Shown here: piece after piece, positions 9,769-20,561 of the stretch | Layout: the number at the start of each line of letters is the position of its first letter | Position numbering within the stretch: the first letter of the stretch is position 1 | Assembly (NCBI RefSeq): GCF_001500025.1 | Contig: NZ_LQIW01000023.1 | Location: forward strand, 124,001-188,000 | Origin: Mycobacterium sp. IS-1590 | GTDB taxonomy: Bacteria > Actinomycetota > Actinomycetes > Mycobacteriales > Mycobacteriaceae | Length of the DNA stretch: 64,000 nucleotides | Direction of reading: 5' to 3' | Position numbers and translations under genes: made by a program | The notes under the pieces: generated by a model | Told to the model about the DNA's origin: nothing | The model's database searches: none | What the model saw: the letters and a program-made list of their open reading frames with translations, nothing else

Positions 9769-11019
9769 TCAGGCGGGTTGCAGTGCGTACGCCGAGTCGC
9801 GGTGGAACTTGGCGTCGATGCCGGTCGCTTCCTCATCGGGCGAGATGCGGATGCCCATCGTCTTCTTGATCGCGAAGGCGATGATGAACGCCACGACGAA
9901 CGAGTACGCCATGACCGCACCCGCGGCAACCGCCTGCTTCCACAACTGCTCGATGCCGCCGCCGTAGAACAGGCCATTGGTGGCGCCCGGCATCGCCTCG
10001 CTGGCGAAGAAGCCGATCAGCAGCGTTCCGATCAGGCCACCGACGAGGTGCACCCCGACGACGTCGAGGCTGTCGTCGTAGCCGAAGCGGTCCTTGAGGC
10101 CGACGGCGTACACGCAGATCGCGCCCGCGATCGCGCCGACGCAGATGGCGCCGACCGGCGTCACCGAACCGCAGGCGGGGGTGATCGCGACGAGCCCGGT
10201 GATCGCGCCCGAGGCCGCGCCGACACCGGTGACGTGGCCGGTCTTGATCTTCTCGAACGTCAGCCAGGCCAGCGTCGCCGCGCACGTCGCGACGAACGTG
10301 GTCACCATGACGATGGCCGCCGACGTGCCCGCGGACAGGGCCGAACCGCCGTTGAAGGCATACCAGCCCGCCCAGAGCAGGCCCGCGCCGAGCAGGGTCA
10401 GCGGCACGTTGTGGGGTTTGCGGCTGCCGAAGAGCGCCGAACGGCCGAGCACTATCGCGATGGCCAGCGCCGCAGCGCCGGCGTTGATGTGCACCGCGGT
10501 GCCACCGGCGAAGTCCAGCGCGCCGAGCTTGTTGGCGATCCAGCCGCCCACCGAACCCTCGGTCACCACGCCGTCGAACGCGAACACCCAGTGCGCGGCG
10601 GGAAAGTACACCAGCACGGCCCACAGGCCGGCGAAGACCATCCAGGCGCTGAACTTCATCCGATCGGCGGCCGCCCCGGAGATGAGCGCGACGGTGATCG
10701 CGGCGAACAGAGCCTGGAACAACGCGAACAGGCTGATCGGCAGGCCGTCGACGGTCGTCATCGCCTCGGTCAGGTCGGTCAGCCCGTCGAATTCGGTGAA
10801 GCTGCCGATGAATCCGCCGTAGGACGTGCCGAACACCATCGAGAAGCCGAACAGTACCCAGAGGACGCCGACGAGCGCCGCGGCGCCGAAGGTCATCATC
10901 ATCATGTTGGTCGAGCTCTTCACCGACACCATGCCGCCGTAGAAAAGCGCGAGACCCGGGATCATCAGCGTGAGCGCGATGATGCAACACAGCATGAACG
11001 CCGTGGTTCCTGTATCCAT
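9769..11019 (-). CDS. amt: Ammonium (methylammonium) transporter, Amt family
   Basis: 416 residues, about 11 membrane helices. Marks of the family are the N-terminal GLALFYGGM, the twin pore histidines (GTAVHINAG at about 177 and VVGVHLVGG near 310), DRMKFSAW and PHNVPL. Amt proteins admit ammonium and the analogue methylammonium. Gene position 106 bases before the GS-like gene, same strand, makes it the promoter-proximal member of the amine-nitrogen operon. A candidate GlnR-type site lies 50 bases upstream. In M. smegmatis the equivalent amt gene is reported in the GlnR nitrogen-starvation regulon (known for the relative, inferred here). Confidence 0.93.
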   Translation of the reverse strand: MDTGTTAFMLCCIIALTLMIPGLALFYGGMVSVKSSTNMMMMTFGAAALVGVLWVLFGFSMVFGTSYGGFIGSFTEFDGLTDLTEAMTTVDGLPISLFALFQALFAAITVALISGAAADRMKFSAWMVFAGLWAVLVYFPAAHWVFAFDGVVTEGSVGGWIANKLGALDFAGGTAVHINAGAAALAIAIVLGRSALFGSRKPHNVPLTLLGAGLLWAGWYAFNGGSALSAGTSAAIVMVTTFVATCAATLAWLTFEKIKTGHVTGVGAASGAITGLVAITPACGSVTPVGAICVGAIAGAICVYAVGLKDRFGYDDSLDVVGVHLVGGLIGTLLIGFFASEAMPGATNGLFYGGGIEQLWKQAVAAGAVMAYSFVVAFIIAFAIKKTMGIRISPDEEATGIDAKFHRDSAYALQPA

Positions 11020-11068
11020 TAACCATCTCCTGAAGTGATGCGGCCCGATTCGGAGCCGTTCACTGTCA

Positions 11069-11088
11069 GTAATCAACGTTTCTGTTAC
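11069..11088. promoter_or_regulatory. Candidate GlnR-binding site upstream of amt
   Basis: GTAATCAACGTTTCTGTTAC contains AC-n9-AC (AACGTTTCTGTTAC) and GTTAC, resembling the mycobacterial GlnR half-site pattern, and sits 50 bases upstream of the amt start in the 133-base divergent intergenic region. The match is partial, so this is a candidate only. Confidence 0.4.
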
Positions 11089-11152
11089 GTGGATCGGCTC
11101 GCGATGTTGCGCGTGCGTTACGAATCCGGCGCTGGCTAGAGTTGCGGCGGTG

Positions 11153-11602
11153 ATGAGACTTGACCGGCGATGGTGGGTGGCGATCATCGTCGTGGTGATC
11201 GCGATCGTGGCGCTGGTCTACAGCCAACTGCAGCAACCGCCCCAAGAGTGCCGCCCGGTCCTCGACTTCCTCGACTACAACACGCAGCAAAACGAGTTGA
11301 TCAGCGCGAAGAGCGAGGGCGCCGAGGGGCCGCCCACCGCGGCCGAGGAGATCGCGTACCGGGAGTGGGCCGACGGCCTCTCCGAGCGCGCACGCAAGAT
11401 CGACACCCCCGAGCTGCGGTTCACCGCGGTCGAGGTCGCCGACCTCGCCGGGCTGTTCGTCCAGAAGTTGCCCCAGGCGCGCGCGGAGACGCAGAATAGG
11501 GCTCCGGGCGCCCCGGCGCCGGAGGTCTACTACGAGATGTCCGCGCTGGACAACCAACTTCGTCGCAAACTCGCCGAGCTGTCCGAGGCCTGCGCGACCT
11601 GA
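11153..11602 (+). CDS. Membrane-anchored protein of unknown function
   Basis: 149 residues. A basic N-terminus and one hydrophobic helix (about 7-24, WWVAIIVVVIAIVALVY) anchor it in the membrane, leaving an exported domain of about 125 residues rich in Glu, Ala and Arg with two Cys (about 33 and 147) that could form a disulphide. No enzyme motif is visible. GTG at 11150 is an alternative start directly before the ATG. It ends 21 bases before the amidase gene and may be cotranscribed with it. Confidence 0.75.
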   Translation: MRLDRRWWVAIIVVVIAIVALVYSQLQQPPQECRPVLDFLDYNTQQNELISAKSEGAEGPPTAAEEIAYREWADGLSERARKIDTPELRFTAVEVADLAGLFVQKLPQARAETQNRAPGAPAPEVYYEMSALDNQLRRKLAELSEACAT

Positions 11603-11623
11603 ACACCCCCTACGATGCGTGCC

Positions 11624-12607
11624 GTGTGCACCCGCGTCGTCTACCTCGGAACCGACAACCGCAACATCACCGGCCGCTCCATGGACTGGAAGTCGGAGAT
11701 CCAGACGAATCTGTGGGCGCTGCCGCGCGGCGTTCACCGAACCGGTCAGGCCGGCACCGGCTCGGCGGAGTGGACGTCGACGTACGGCAGCGTGGTCGCG
11801 ACCGGCTATGACATCAGCACGACCGACGGCGTCAACGAGGCCGGCCTCGTGGTCAACCTGCTGTGGTTGGCCGAATCGGTCTACCCCGCCCAGACCGCCG
11901 GGGGTCCCGCGGTCTCGTTGGCGCTGTGGGGCCAGTACGTGCTCGACAACTTCGCGACCGTGGCCGAGGCCGTCGCCGCACTGACCGCGACCCCGCTGCG
12001 GGTGGCCACCGCCCAGGTCCCCGGCGAGGAGCGGATGGCGACGCTGCACCTGGCGATGTCCGATGCCCGCGGCGACAGCGCGATCGTCGAGTACATCGAC
12101 GGTGAACAGGTCATTCACCACGGCAGCGAGTACCGGGTGATGACGAACTCGCCGACCTTCGACAAGCAGCTGGCGATCAGCGAGTACTGGAAGCAGATCG
12201 GTGGCACCGTGATGCTGCCGGGAACCAACCGCGCCGCGGACCGGTTCGTGCGGGCGTCGTTCTACATCGACGCGGTCCCCAAGACCGACGATCCGCTGCT
12301 GGCCGCCGCGACGGTGTTCAGCGTCGTGCGCAACGCGTCGGTGCCGTACGGGATCTCCACGCCCGACGAGCCGAACATCTCGACCACCCGCTGGCGCACG
12401 GTCGTCGACCACAAGGCGTTGCGCTACTTCTTCGAGTCGGCGCTCTCGCCGAACACGTTCTGGGTCGAGTTGGGCAACCTCGACCTCTCAGCGGGCGCCC
12501 CGACGCTGCGGCTGCCGCTCGGCGAGGGCGAGAAGACGATCTACGCCGGTGACGCCAGCGCGCGGTTCGAGGAAGCCGACCCGTTCCCGTTCCTCGGAGT
12601 TGCCTGA
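11624..12607 (+). CDS. Choloylglycine-hydrolase-family linear amide C-N hydrolase
   Basis: 327 residues when started at GTG 11624, which gives M-C-T-R and so the N-terminal nucleophile Cys2 required in this Ntn family; an ATG three codons upstream would bury it at position 5. Other conserved features are GRSMDWK (catalytic Asp about 20), GVNEAGLVVNLLWL, VMTNSPTFDKQL and ADRFVRASFY, which match bile-salt hydrolase and penicillin V acylase active-site blocks. No signal peptide is present, so the enzyme is cytoplasmic. The natural amide substrate is unknown in mycobacteria (N-acyl amides or acyl-homoserine lactones are possible). Confidence 0.9.
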   Translation: MCTRVVYLGTDNRNITGRSMDWKSEIQTNLWALPRGVHRTGQAGTGSAEWTSTYGSVVATGYDISTTDGVNEAGLVVNLLWLAESVYPAQTAGGPAVSLALWGQYVLDNFATVAEAVAALTATPLRVATAQVPGEERMATLHLAMSDARGDSAIVEYIDGEQVIHHGSEYRVMTNSPTFDKQLAISEYWKQIGGTVMLPGTNRAADRFVRASFYIDAVPKTDDPLLAAATVFSVVRNASVPYGISTPDEPNISTTRWRTVVDHKALRYFFESALSPNTFWVELGNLDLSAGAPTLRLPLGEGEKTIYAGDASARFEEADPFPFLGVA

Positions 12608-12708
12608 TCGTCGCTGGTTCCCGCCGCCCCACCACGGGGGAAAGAAATCGGATGCGCGCAGCCCTTATCCTTGTTGGGATCCTTCCCAGCACTTGAAAGG
12701 CTTGATCA

Positions 12709-15012
<2,304 letters not shown>

Positions 15013-15013
15013 T

Positions 15014-16156
15014 TTGCGTCGGGACCGACGTTTTGGTGGGAAATCGCGACTGCTTTCAGCCATTTCGTCGGTCTCGGCATTGAGTTTCGTCGCGGCACCG
15101 TTGGCCGCCGCCCAGCCCGCCCCGATTCCCGATCCCGTGCTGCCGCCGCTGGCGCCCGGACAGGTGATCAGGATCGGGCCGACGGCCGGAACCGGAACCC
15201 CGACACGCGATTACGGTATCGGGGCCACGGACCTGTGCGAATTCATGGAGTTTCCCAGCGGCATCCTGCAGGTGTGCGGCGACAGTTTCGCCGGCCAGGG
15301 CGTCGGCTACGGCGGATGGTTCTCGCCGATCGCGTTGCACGTCGAGACGGAGTCGATCGGAGACCCGGGCGGTGTGCGCTACGACGGCGTGAGCGGAACC
15401 GACCGCCCGCTGCTGGCCGACCCGACGCCACCGGGCATGTCGCAACTGCCCGCGGGCGTCGTCCAGATCAACCGGCAGAACTACCTCATGGTCACCACCG
15501 TGCGGGACCTGGTTCCGCAGACCTCGCGACTGGTGAAAGCCGACCCGGCACAGGGTAATTGGCCCACGCTGCCGGACTCCGAGCGCGCCGCCTCCTATGC
15601 CGAGGGCAGGCAGTCGCAGATCAGCGGCTACTACGACCCGATCCCCCGCTCGGACTCCGAGACCGGGTGGGTGTACATCGTGGCCAACAACTTCGACCGC
15701 AGTGCGCCGCTGGTGCTGTACCGGGCCACGCCGCAGGAGTTCGAGGATCGGTCGAGTTGGCAGGGCTGGTCGGCTGATTCCGGTTGGGGTAACCCGCCGA
15801 CACCGCTGTGGCCGGACGCGGTCGGCGAGATGAGCATCCGCCAGATCGACGGTAAAACCGTGCTGTCGTATTTCAACGCCACCACCGGAAACATGGAGAT
15901 GCGGGTGGCCAACGACCCCACCGGGCTGGGCGCCGCGCCGGTGACGACCGTCGTCGTGGCCTCCGAATGGCCCGACCCGGCAGACCATCTCGGGCCTCCG
16001 GAGAGCAACCGCCTGGCCCAACCGTACGGCGGCTACATCTCGCCGGGATCGACGCTCGACGAGGTGCGGGTGTTCGTCAGCCAGTGGAACACCGGACCGC
16101 GCGGCGGGTCGCCGTACCGGGTGATCCAGTTCGCGGTCAACCCGTTCAAGCCGTAG
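15014..16156 (+). CDS. Secreted DUF4185-family protein
   Basis: About 380 residues. A TTG at 15014 gives MRRDRRFGGKSRLLSA followed by a hydrophobic stretch and AxA-type site (PLAAAQPAP), a good signal peptide; the annotation of the start is tentative since no ATG or GTG is available before the mature region. The mature part carries repeated beta-strand and Asp-rich segments (GATDLCEFMEF, CGDSFAG, GYYDPIPRSDSETGWVY, GEMSIRQIDGK, RLAQPYGGYISPGS) that resemble a five-bladed glycosidase-like fold. Equivalent to the Rv3707c position next to asd in M. tuberculosis. Function unknown; possibly cell-wall glycan binding or hydrolysis. Confidence 0.82.
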   Translation: MRRDRRFGGKSRLLSAISSVSALSFVAAPLAAAQPAPIPDPVLPPLAPGQVIRIGPTAGTGTPTRDYGIGATDLCEFMEFPSGILQVCGDSFAGQGVGYGGWFSPIALHVETESIGDPGGVRYDGVSGTDRPLLADPTPPGMSQLPAGVVQINRQNYLMVTTVRDLVPQTSRLVKADPAQGNWPTLPDSERAASYAEGRQSQISGYYDPIPRSDSETGWVYIVANNFDRSAPLVLYRATPQEFEDRSSWQGWSADSGWGNPPTPLWPDAVGEMSIRQIDGKTVLSYFNATTGNMEMRVANDPTGLGAAPVTTVVVASEWPDPADHLGPPESNRLAQPYGGYISPGSTLDEVRVFVSQWNTGPRGGSPYRVIQFAVNPFKP

Positions 16157-16169
16157 TCAGAGCACCGGG

Positions 16170-17387
16170 TCAGGCGACGGTGCTGACGTGCTGGGCCGAC
16201 TCGCCGATGGTGGCACCGGCATCACCGATGATCGTGCGCATCAACACCCGGTGCTCGCGGTCGCCGCGGGCGGTCGCCCTGGCGATGCCGCCGGGCAGCG
16301 CGACCGCGGCCACGCTGCGGGTCAGGTTCACCGGTAGGCGCAGCACCGGATACCAGGGCACGTGGGGGCGCAGGCCCAGTGCGCGCATGGTGCGTGGCCC
16401 CAGGAAGCCGCTGGTGACCGAAAGATGTTGTGCCCGTGCGATACGACGCCGGATCGCGGGCATGGTGTCGTAGTGCCAGATCATCGGGTCGTCGGCCATC
16501 GGGACCGCGAGCTGCCTCGATGACTCGTCGGGTTCGGCGAGCGCGCCCAGGGTGTGGTAGAGCACCCGGATGCTGTCGCGGAACCCGCGCGGCAGCCATT
16601 CGTCTTCGACGCCCATCAACCATCCGACGTAGCGGGTCAAGTGTGCGACGGCGTCATAGTCTTTCGGCCGCAACACGATTCCCATCCCTACGACACCGAC
16701 GGCGGGTGCGACGAGCGCGCCGATCAGCGTGGCCGCCATATCGGTCTGGTTGATCGGGACACCCCAGTCGTCGGCGCGCCAGTCGGGCATCGCCGACACA
16801 TGCCTGCGCACCAGTCCGTGGATCAGCCGGACCCGAAGGGTGGACCGGTAGCCGGCGCCCAGGTGCTCGAGGCCACCATCGGAGATGACGTCCATCGCCC
16901 ACTGCATCGTCTCGGCGAAGCGCTTGTTCGAGCCTTTCTCGAGGGCGCCGGTGCGCAGCAGCGTCTTGTTGAAACCCGAGAACTGGTAGCCACCGAGAAG
17001 CGACACGTCGCGTGCGACGTACATGCCGTCGGCGCCGCCACGACGCAGTGCCTGTGCCCCGCGGCGCAGCTTCACCGGGTCGACCCAGTCGGGCAGCTGC
17101 TCCACATCGGTGAAGAACTCGCGCAAGGGTTCCGGGGCGTCGGGCACCGCATCGATGCCGTAGGTCAGCGCACGGTCGAACAACGGCCGTGTCTTCTGCA
17201 CGCCGACGCCGGACATCCACTCCACGAGGCGGTCCATCGGTTCGTCCCCGACGGTCAGCCGCTCACCCAGCCTGCGCCACTGCGCCGGCGTCGGCTCGCC
17301 GATGGCCAGCGCCGTGGCGATGACGCGGATGCCGGCCGGGACGGTGCGAGGCCGATCCGGGTGACGCGTCGGGATCGGGCGCTGCAT
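16170..17387 (-). CDS. MpaB-family (DUF2236) oxygenase
   Basis: 405 residues from ATG 17387, with GGAAG eight bases upstream; a GTG ten codons earlier is an alternative. The family includes latex-clearing protein Lcp and fungal MpaB, heme b-dependent oxygenases that cleave isoprenoid chains. Characteristic segments are DRALTYGIDAVPDAPEPLREF, the YQFSGFNKTLLRTGALEKG block, RVRLIHGLVRR (His likely heme-proximal) and WGVPINQTDMAATL. No signal peptide is evident. The substrate cannot be told from sequence. It converges on the DUF4185 gene with 13 bases between stops. Confidence 0.85.
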   Translation of the reverse strand: MQRPIPTRHPDRPRTVPAGIRVIATALAIGEPTPAQWRRLGERLTVGDEPMDRLVEWMSGVGVQKTRPLFDRALTYGIDAVPDAPEPLREFFTDVEQLPDWVDPVKLRRGAQALRRGGADGMYVARDVSLLGGYQFSGFNKTLLRTGALEKGSNKRFAETMQWAMDVISDGGLEHLGAGYRSTLRVRLIHGLVRRHVSAMPDWRADDWGVPINQTDMAATLIGALVAPAVGVVGMGIVLRPKDYDAVAHLTRYVGWLMGVEDEWLPRGFRDSIRVLYHTLGALAEPDESSRQLAVPMADDPMIWHYDTMPAIRRRIARAQHLSVTSGFLGPRTMRALGLRPHVPWYPVLRLPVNLTRSVAAVALPGGIARATARGDREHRVLMRTIIGDAGATIGESAQHVSTVA

Positions 17388-17543
17388 GGGTTCGCTTCCC
17401 TTCCGGACGACTGACAACGCGTGTAGTCGAAACTATTCGGCGGCCTGGGCGGTGTCAATCGACAGGGACCGTTGGCCGCTTTCACAGCCAGCTCATAGGT
17501 GCCACATGACGGGCTCATCGAAACGGCTCGCATGATGGCAGCC

Positions 17544-17924
17544 ATGACTGAAACACCATCTGAACCCGCCACCACTCCCGTGGTCGCGACACCTGGTCAT
17601 GACCACATCGGCCCGCGACGCTCCAGGCTCGGCGCCGCTGCCGCCTGGGTCGGCATCGTCGCCGGTGTCGTGTTCATCGTCGCGGTGATCTTCTTCTCCG
17701 GCTTCGTCCTCGGTGCGCACTCGGGGGGCCACCACCGCGGCGGCCATTACGGCGGCCACGATCGCGACACCGCGATCTTCCATCGCGGGCCGCCGCCGGG
17801 AGGCCCGATGATGCCGGGCGGACCGGGTCAGCGACCGCCGTTTGGGCCGGGCGCCGACGGGCCGCGGTTCCAGCCGCCGCAGCCGCCCGAGGCTCCGACC
17901 ACGACGGCGCCGTCGCGTCCGTAA
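17544..17924 (+). CDS. Small proline/glycine-rich membrane protein
   Basis: 126 residues. After about 28 polar residues comes one membrane helix (about 32-58, AAAAWVGIVAGVVFIVAVIFFSG... within it), then a His/Gly cluster (HSGGHHRGGHYGGHDRD) and a Pro/Gly-rich tail. The His cluster could bind metal. Position matches the proline-rich Rv3706c-type protein of M. tuberculosis. ATG 17544 is chosen because it starts a normal mycobacterial N-terminus (MTETPSEP); two earlier ATGs exist. Confidence 0.72.
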   Translation: MTETPSEPATTPVVATPGHDHIGPRRSRLGAAAAWVGIVAGVVFIVAVIFFSGFVLGAHSGGHHRGGHYGGHDRDTAIFHRGPPPGGPMMPGGPGQRPPFGPGADGPRFQPPQPPEAPTTTAPSRP

Positions 17925-17937
17925 AGCCATTCCCCCT

Positions 17938-18003
17938 CTGGTGTGCACTCAGATCGACAATGGGCCGTGAATCGGCCGAACCGGCGATCTGAGTGCACAC
18001 CAG
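17938..18003. repeat. 19-bp perfect inverted repeat element with inner hairpin
   Basis: CTGGTGTGCACTCAGATCG at 17938-17956 is exactly reversed and complemented at 17985-18003, around a 28-base centre that itself contains GGCCG...CGGCC. Each arm has the palindrome GTGCAC. It fills most of the gap between the proline-rich protein gene and ohr. It could end transcription on both strands, but there is no U-run, and the perfect long arms look more like a small palindromic repeat family. Confidence 0.8.
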
Positions 18004-18066
18004 CGCCGATACCCGGTGCGGGACGGGCGTCTTGCCGTCTACGCGTGGGCTGGCATGATCGAGCCC

Positions 18067-18495
18067 ATGAGCATTGAGGTCAAGTACACCGCAGAGTCCA
18101 CCGCGTCCGGAGGCGGCCGCGACGGCCACGTCCGTTCCTCCGACGGCAAGATCGATCTCGACACCCGCCCGCCCAAGGAGCTCGGCGGCAGCGGCGAGGG
18201 TGTCAACCCCGAGCTGCTGTTCTCGTCGGGTTACGCGGCGTGTTTCCTCGGCGCGCTGCGGCTGCAGGCCCGCAACAACAAGATCGACATCGACGAAGCC
18301 ACCTCCATCACCGCGCAGGTCGGCTTCGGGCCGGACTCCGAGGGCGGCTTCGGGCTCACGGCCCACCTGATCGGCTACCTGCCGGGCCTCGAGCAGAGCG
18401 TGGCCGACGACCTGATGGCCAAGGCACACGACTTCTGCCCCTACTCGAAGGCCACTCGCGGCAACATCGAAGTCAAGTTATCCGCGAAGGTCTGA
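18067..18495 (+). CDS. ohr: Organic hydroperoxide resistance protein, Ohr/OsmC family
   Basis: 142 residues, usual length of Ohr. Thiol-dependent reduction of organic hydroperoxides in the cytoplasm. The two redox Cys are present in their family contexts, SGYAACFLGAL and HDFCPYSKATRG; GVNPELLFSSGYAACF is the Ohr signature. ATG 18067 gives the canonical N-terminus MSIEVKYTAESTASGGGRDG. A MarR-type OhrR gene is not adjacent, unlike many ohr loci. Confidence 0.94.
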   Translation: MSIEVKYTAESTASGGGRDGHVRSSDGKIDLDTRPPKELGGSGEGVNPELLFSSGYAACFLGALRLQARNNKIDIDEATSITAQVGFGPDSEGGFGLTAHLIGYLPGLEQSVADDLMAKAHDFCPYSKATRGNIEVKLSAKV

Positions 18496-18498
18496 TCG

Positions 18499-19149
18499 AT
18501 GCGGGCGGTCGCCGCGGCGGGCGTCGGCGTGGTCATCGGCTTGTCGATGGTGGCGCCCGCCGGCCTGGCCTCAGCGCGCCCTTCGGATCCGGGCGTGGTC
18601 AACTACGCGGTGCTCCCGAAGGGCTCGGTGGGCAACATCGTCGGCGCCACAATGCGATTCGAGTCGTTGTTCACCGAACCGGTGCAGACCTTCTCGGTCG
18701 ATATTCCGGCGTGCAACAACTGGGCCGACGTCGGTCTGCCCGACGTCTACGCCGATCCGGACCTCGCGTCGTTCAACGGCGCGGTGACCCAGGAGTCGCC
18801 CACCGACGCGACGCATCTGGTCAAACAGGCGGTCGGCGTGTTCGCGACCACCGACGCCGCCGACCGCGCGTTCCGTCGGGTGGTCGACCGTACGGTCGGA
18901 TGCAACGGTCAGACCACCGCGATGCACCTGGACAACTTCACGACCCAGGTGTGGACCTTCACCGGCGGGCCCACCACGGCCACCGATGCCGACTGGGTCA
19001 AACAGGAGGCGGGCACCGACCGGCGCTGCTTCACCACGACGCGCAAGCGTGAGAACGTTCTGCTGCAAGCGAAGGTCTGCCAGTCCGGCAACGGTGGCCC
19101 GGCGGTGAATGCGCTGGCCGGGGCGATGCAGAACACCCTCGGCCAGTAG
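18499..19149 (+). CDS. Secreted sensor-domain (PknH extracellular-like) protein
   Basis: 216 residues. Signal peptide at 1-28 ending ASARP. The mature domain has the conserved paired Cys of the PknH_C-like family (ACNNWADV, VGCNGQTT, RRCFTTTR, KVCQSGNG), so two disulphides are likely. The family is the extracellular sensor of PknH and many stand-alone mycobacterial lipoproteins; ligands are unknown. Position matches Rv3705c, between ohr-like DNA and egtA. It starts three bases after ohr and may be cotranscribed. Confidence 0.83.
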   Translation: MRAVAAAGVGVVIGLSMVAPAGLASARPSDPGVVNYAVLPKGSVGNIVGATMRFESLFTEPVQTFSVDIPACNNWADVGLPDVYADPDLASFNGAVTQESPTDATHLVKQAVGVFATTDAADRAFRRVVDRTVGCNGQTTAMHLDNFTTQVWTFTGGPTTATDADWVKQEAGTDRRCFTTTRKRENVLLQAKVCQSGNGGPAVNALAGAMQNTLGQ

Positions 19150-19268
19150 CCCGGGCGGCCTGGCGCTCCTCGTAACGAACGCGTCATCGGAAAAACGCTG
19201 GATTTGTCGGTCCCGTCTGGAAGATGGTTGAAAGGCGAGCGGTCCACTCCCGGAAGGGGATGGTTGGA

Positions 19269-20561
19269 ATGACCTTCACCATCACGTCCGAGGTGGACGA
19301 CGCGCACCCGCCGCCCAGCCCCTGTGCCGAGTTGACCAGCGCCGACGCCGCAGCTCGCCAGGTCCGTGCCGGGTGTCTGCGTGACGGCCCGGTCGGTCTG
19401 GTGGGGCTGGAGATCGAGGCGCACTGCTTCGATCTGACCGATCCCATGCGCAGGCCCGGCTGGGATGAGCTCACCACCACCATCGCCGGCCTGCCAGCAC
19501 TACCGGGCGGCAGCAGGGTCACCGTCGAACCCGGCGGCGCCGTGGAACTGTCCGGTCCGCCGCTCACGGGGCCGCTCGCCGCCATCGATGCGATGGTTGC
19601 CGACCGCACCGTGCTGCGCGCTGCGTTCGCGAGCGCCGGGTTCGGGTTGGTGTTGTTGGGTGCCGATCCGCTACGGCCGCCGCAGCGCGTCAACCCGGGC
19701 GCGCGCTACCAGGCGATGGAAGCCTTCTTCGCCGCGTCCGGCACCCCCGACGCGGGTGCGGCGATGATGACCTCGACGGCTTCGGTGCAGGTCAACCTCG
19801 ATGCGGGCCCACGTGACGGCTGGGCGGACCGGGTCCGGCTCGCGCATGCGCTCGGGCCCACAATGATCGCGATCACCGCCAATTCACCGCTGCTGAGCGG
19901 GCAGACCTCCGGCTGGCGGTCGGCGCGGCAACGCGTGTGGAGCCAACTGGATTCGGCCCGCTGCGGCCCGGTCCTCGGTGAGAGCGGCGAGGACCCGGCC
20001 AGCGACTGGGCCCGGTACGCGCTGAACGCTCCGGTGATGCTCGTCAACCACGCCGACGCCGAGGCCGAACCGGTCCGCGACTGGGTGCCGTTCGCCGACT
20101 GGGCGGACGGGCGCGTCGCGCTCGGCGGCCGCCGTCCCACCGCTGCCGACCTCGACTATCACCTGACCACGCTGTTTCCTCCGGTTCGGCCGCGCCGGTG
20201 GCTCGAGATCCGCTATCTCGACAGCGTGCCGGACGCCGTCTGGCCGGCGGTCGCGTTCACCCTGGTCACCCTGCTCGACGACCCGACGGCCGCCGAGGTC
20301 GCCACCGAGGCCACCGCACCCGTCGCCACCGCCTGGGACCGGGCCGCCCACATCGGCCTGGCCGATCGTCGGTTGCGGGCCGCCGCGCAGCGGTGTGTGC
20401 GGGCGGCCGCCGAACGCGCGCCTGCCGAGCTCGCGGAATCGATGCACCGGTTGGTGCGTTCGGTCGAACAGGGGCGCTGTCCGGCTGACGACTTCCGCGA
20501 CCGCGCCGCTCGACACGGGATCGCGCCCGCGGTCACGCAACTGGCACGAGGGGAACTGTGA
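19269..20561 (+). CDS. egtA: Glutamate-cysteine ligase for ergothioneine synthesis
   Basis: 430 residues. Makes gamma-glutamylcysteine, the sulphur donor used by EgtB. The GCS2-family core begins [17 protein letters not shown], where the Glu residues bind metal, and continues through [12 protein letters not shown] and [16 protein letters not shown] 19269 is preferred because AAGGGG lies at optimal distance (about 9 bases); ATG 19260 would sit directly on it. First gene of egtABCDE, whose members overlap by 1-4 bases, so they form a single transcription unit. Confidence 0.93.
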   Translation: MTFTITSEVDDAHPPPSPCAELTSADAAARQVRAGCLRDGPVGLVGLEIEAHCFDLTDPMRRPGWDELTTTIAGLPALPGGSRVTVEPGGAVELSGPPLTGPLAAIDAMVADRTVLRAAFASAGFGLVLLGADPLRPPQRVNPGARYQAMEAFFAASGTPDAGAAMMTSTASVQVNLDAGPRDGWADRVRLAHALGPTMIAITANSPLLSGQTSGWRSARQRVWSQLDSARCGPVLGESGEDPASDWARYALNAPVMLVNHADAEAEPVRDWVPFADWADGRVALGGRRPTAADLDYHLTTLFPPVRPRRWLEIRYLDSVPDAVWPAVAFTLVTLLDDPTAAEVATEATAPVATAWDRAAHIGLADRRLRAAAQRCVRAAAERAPAELAESMHRLVRSVEQGRCPADDFRDRAARHGIAPAVTQLARGEL

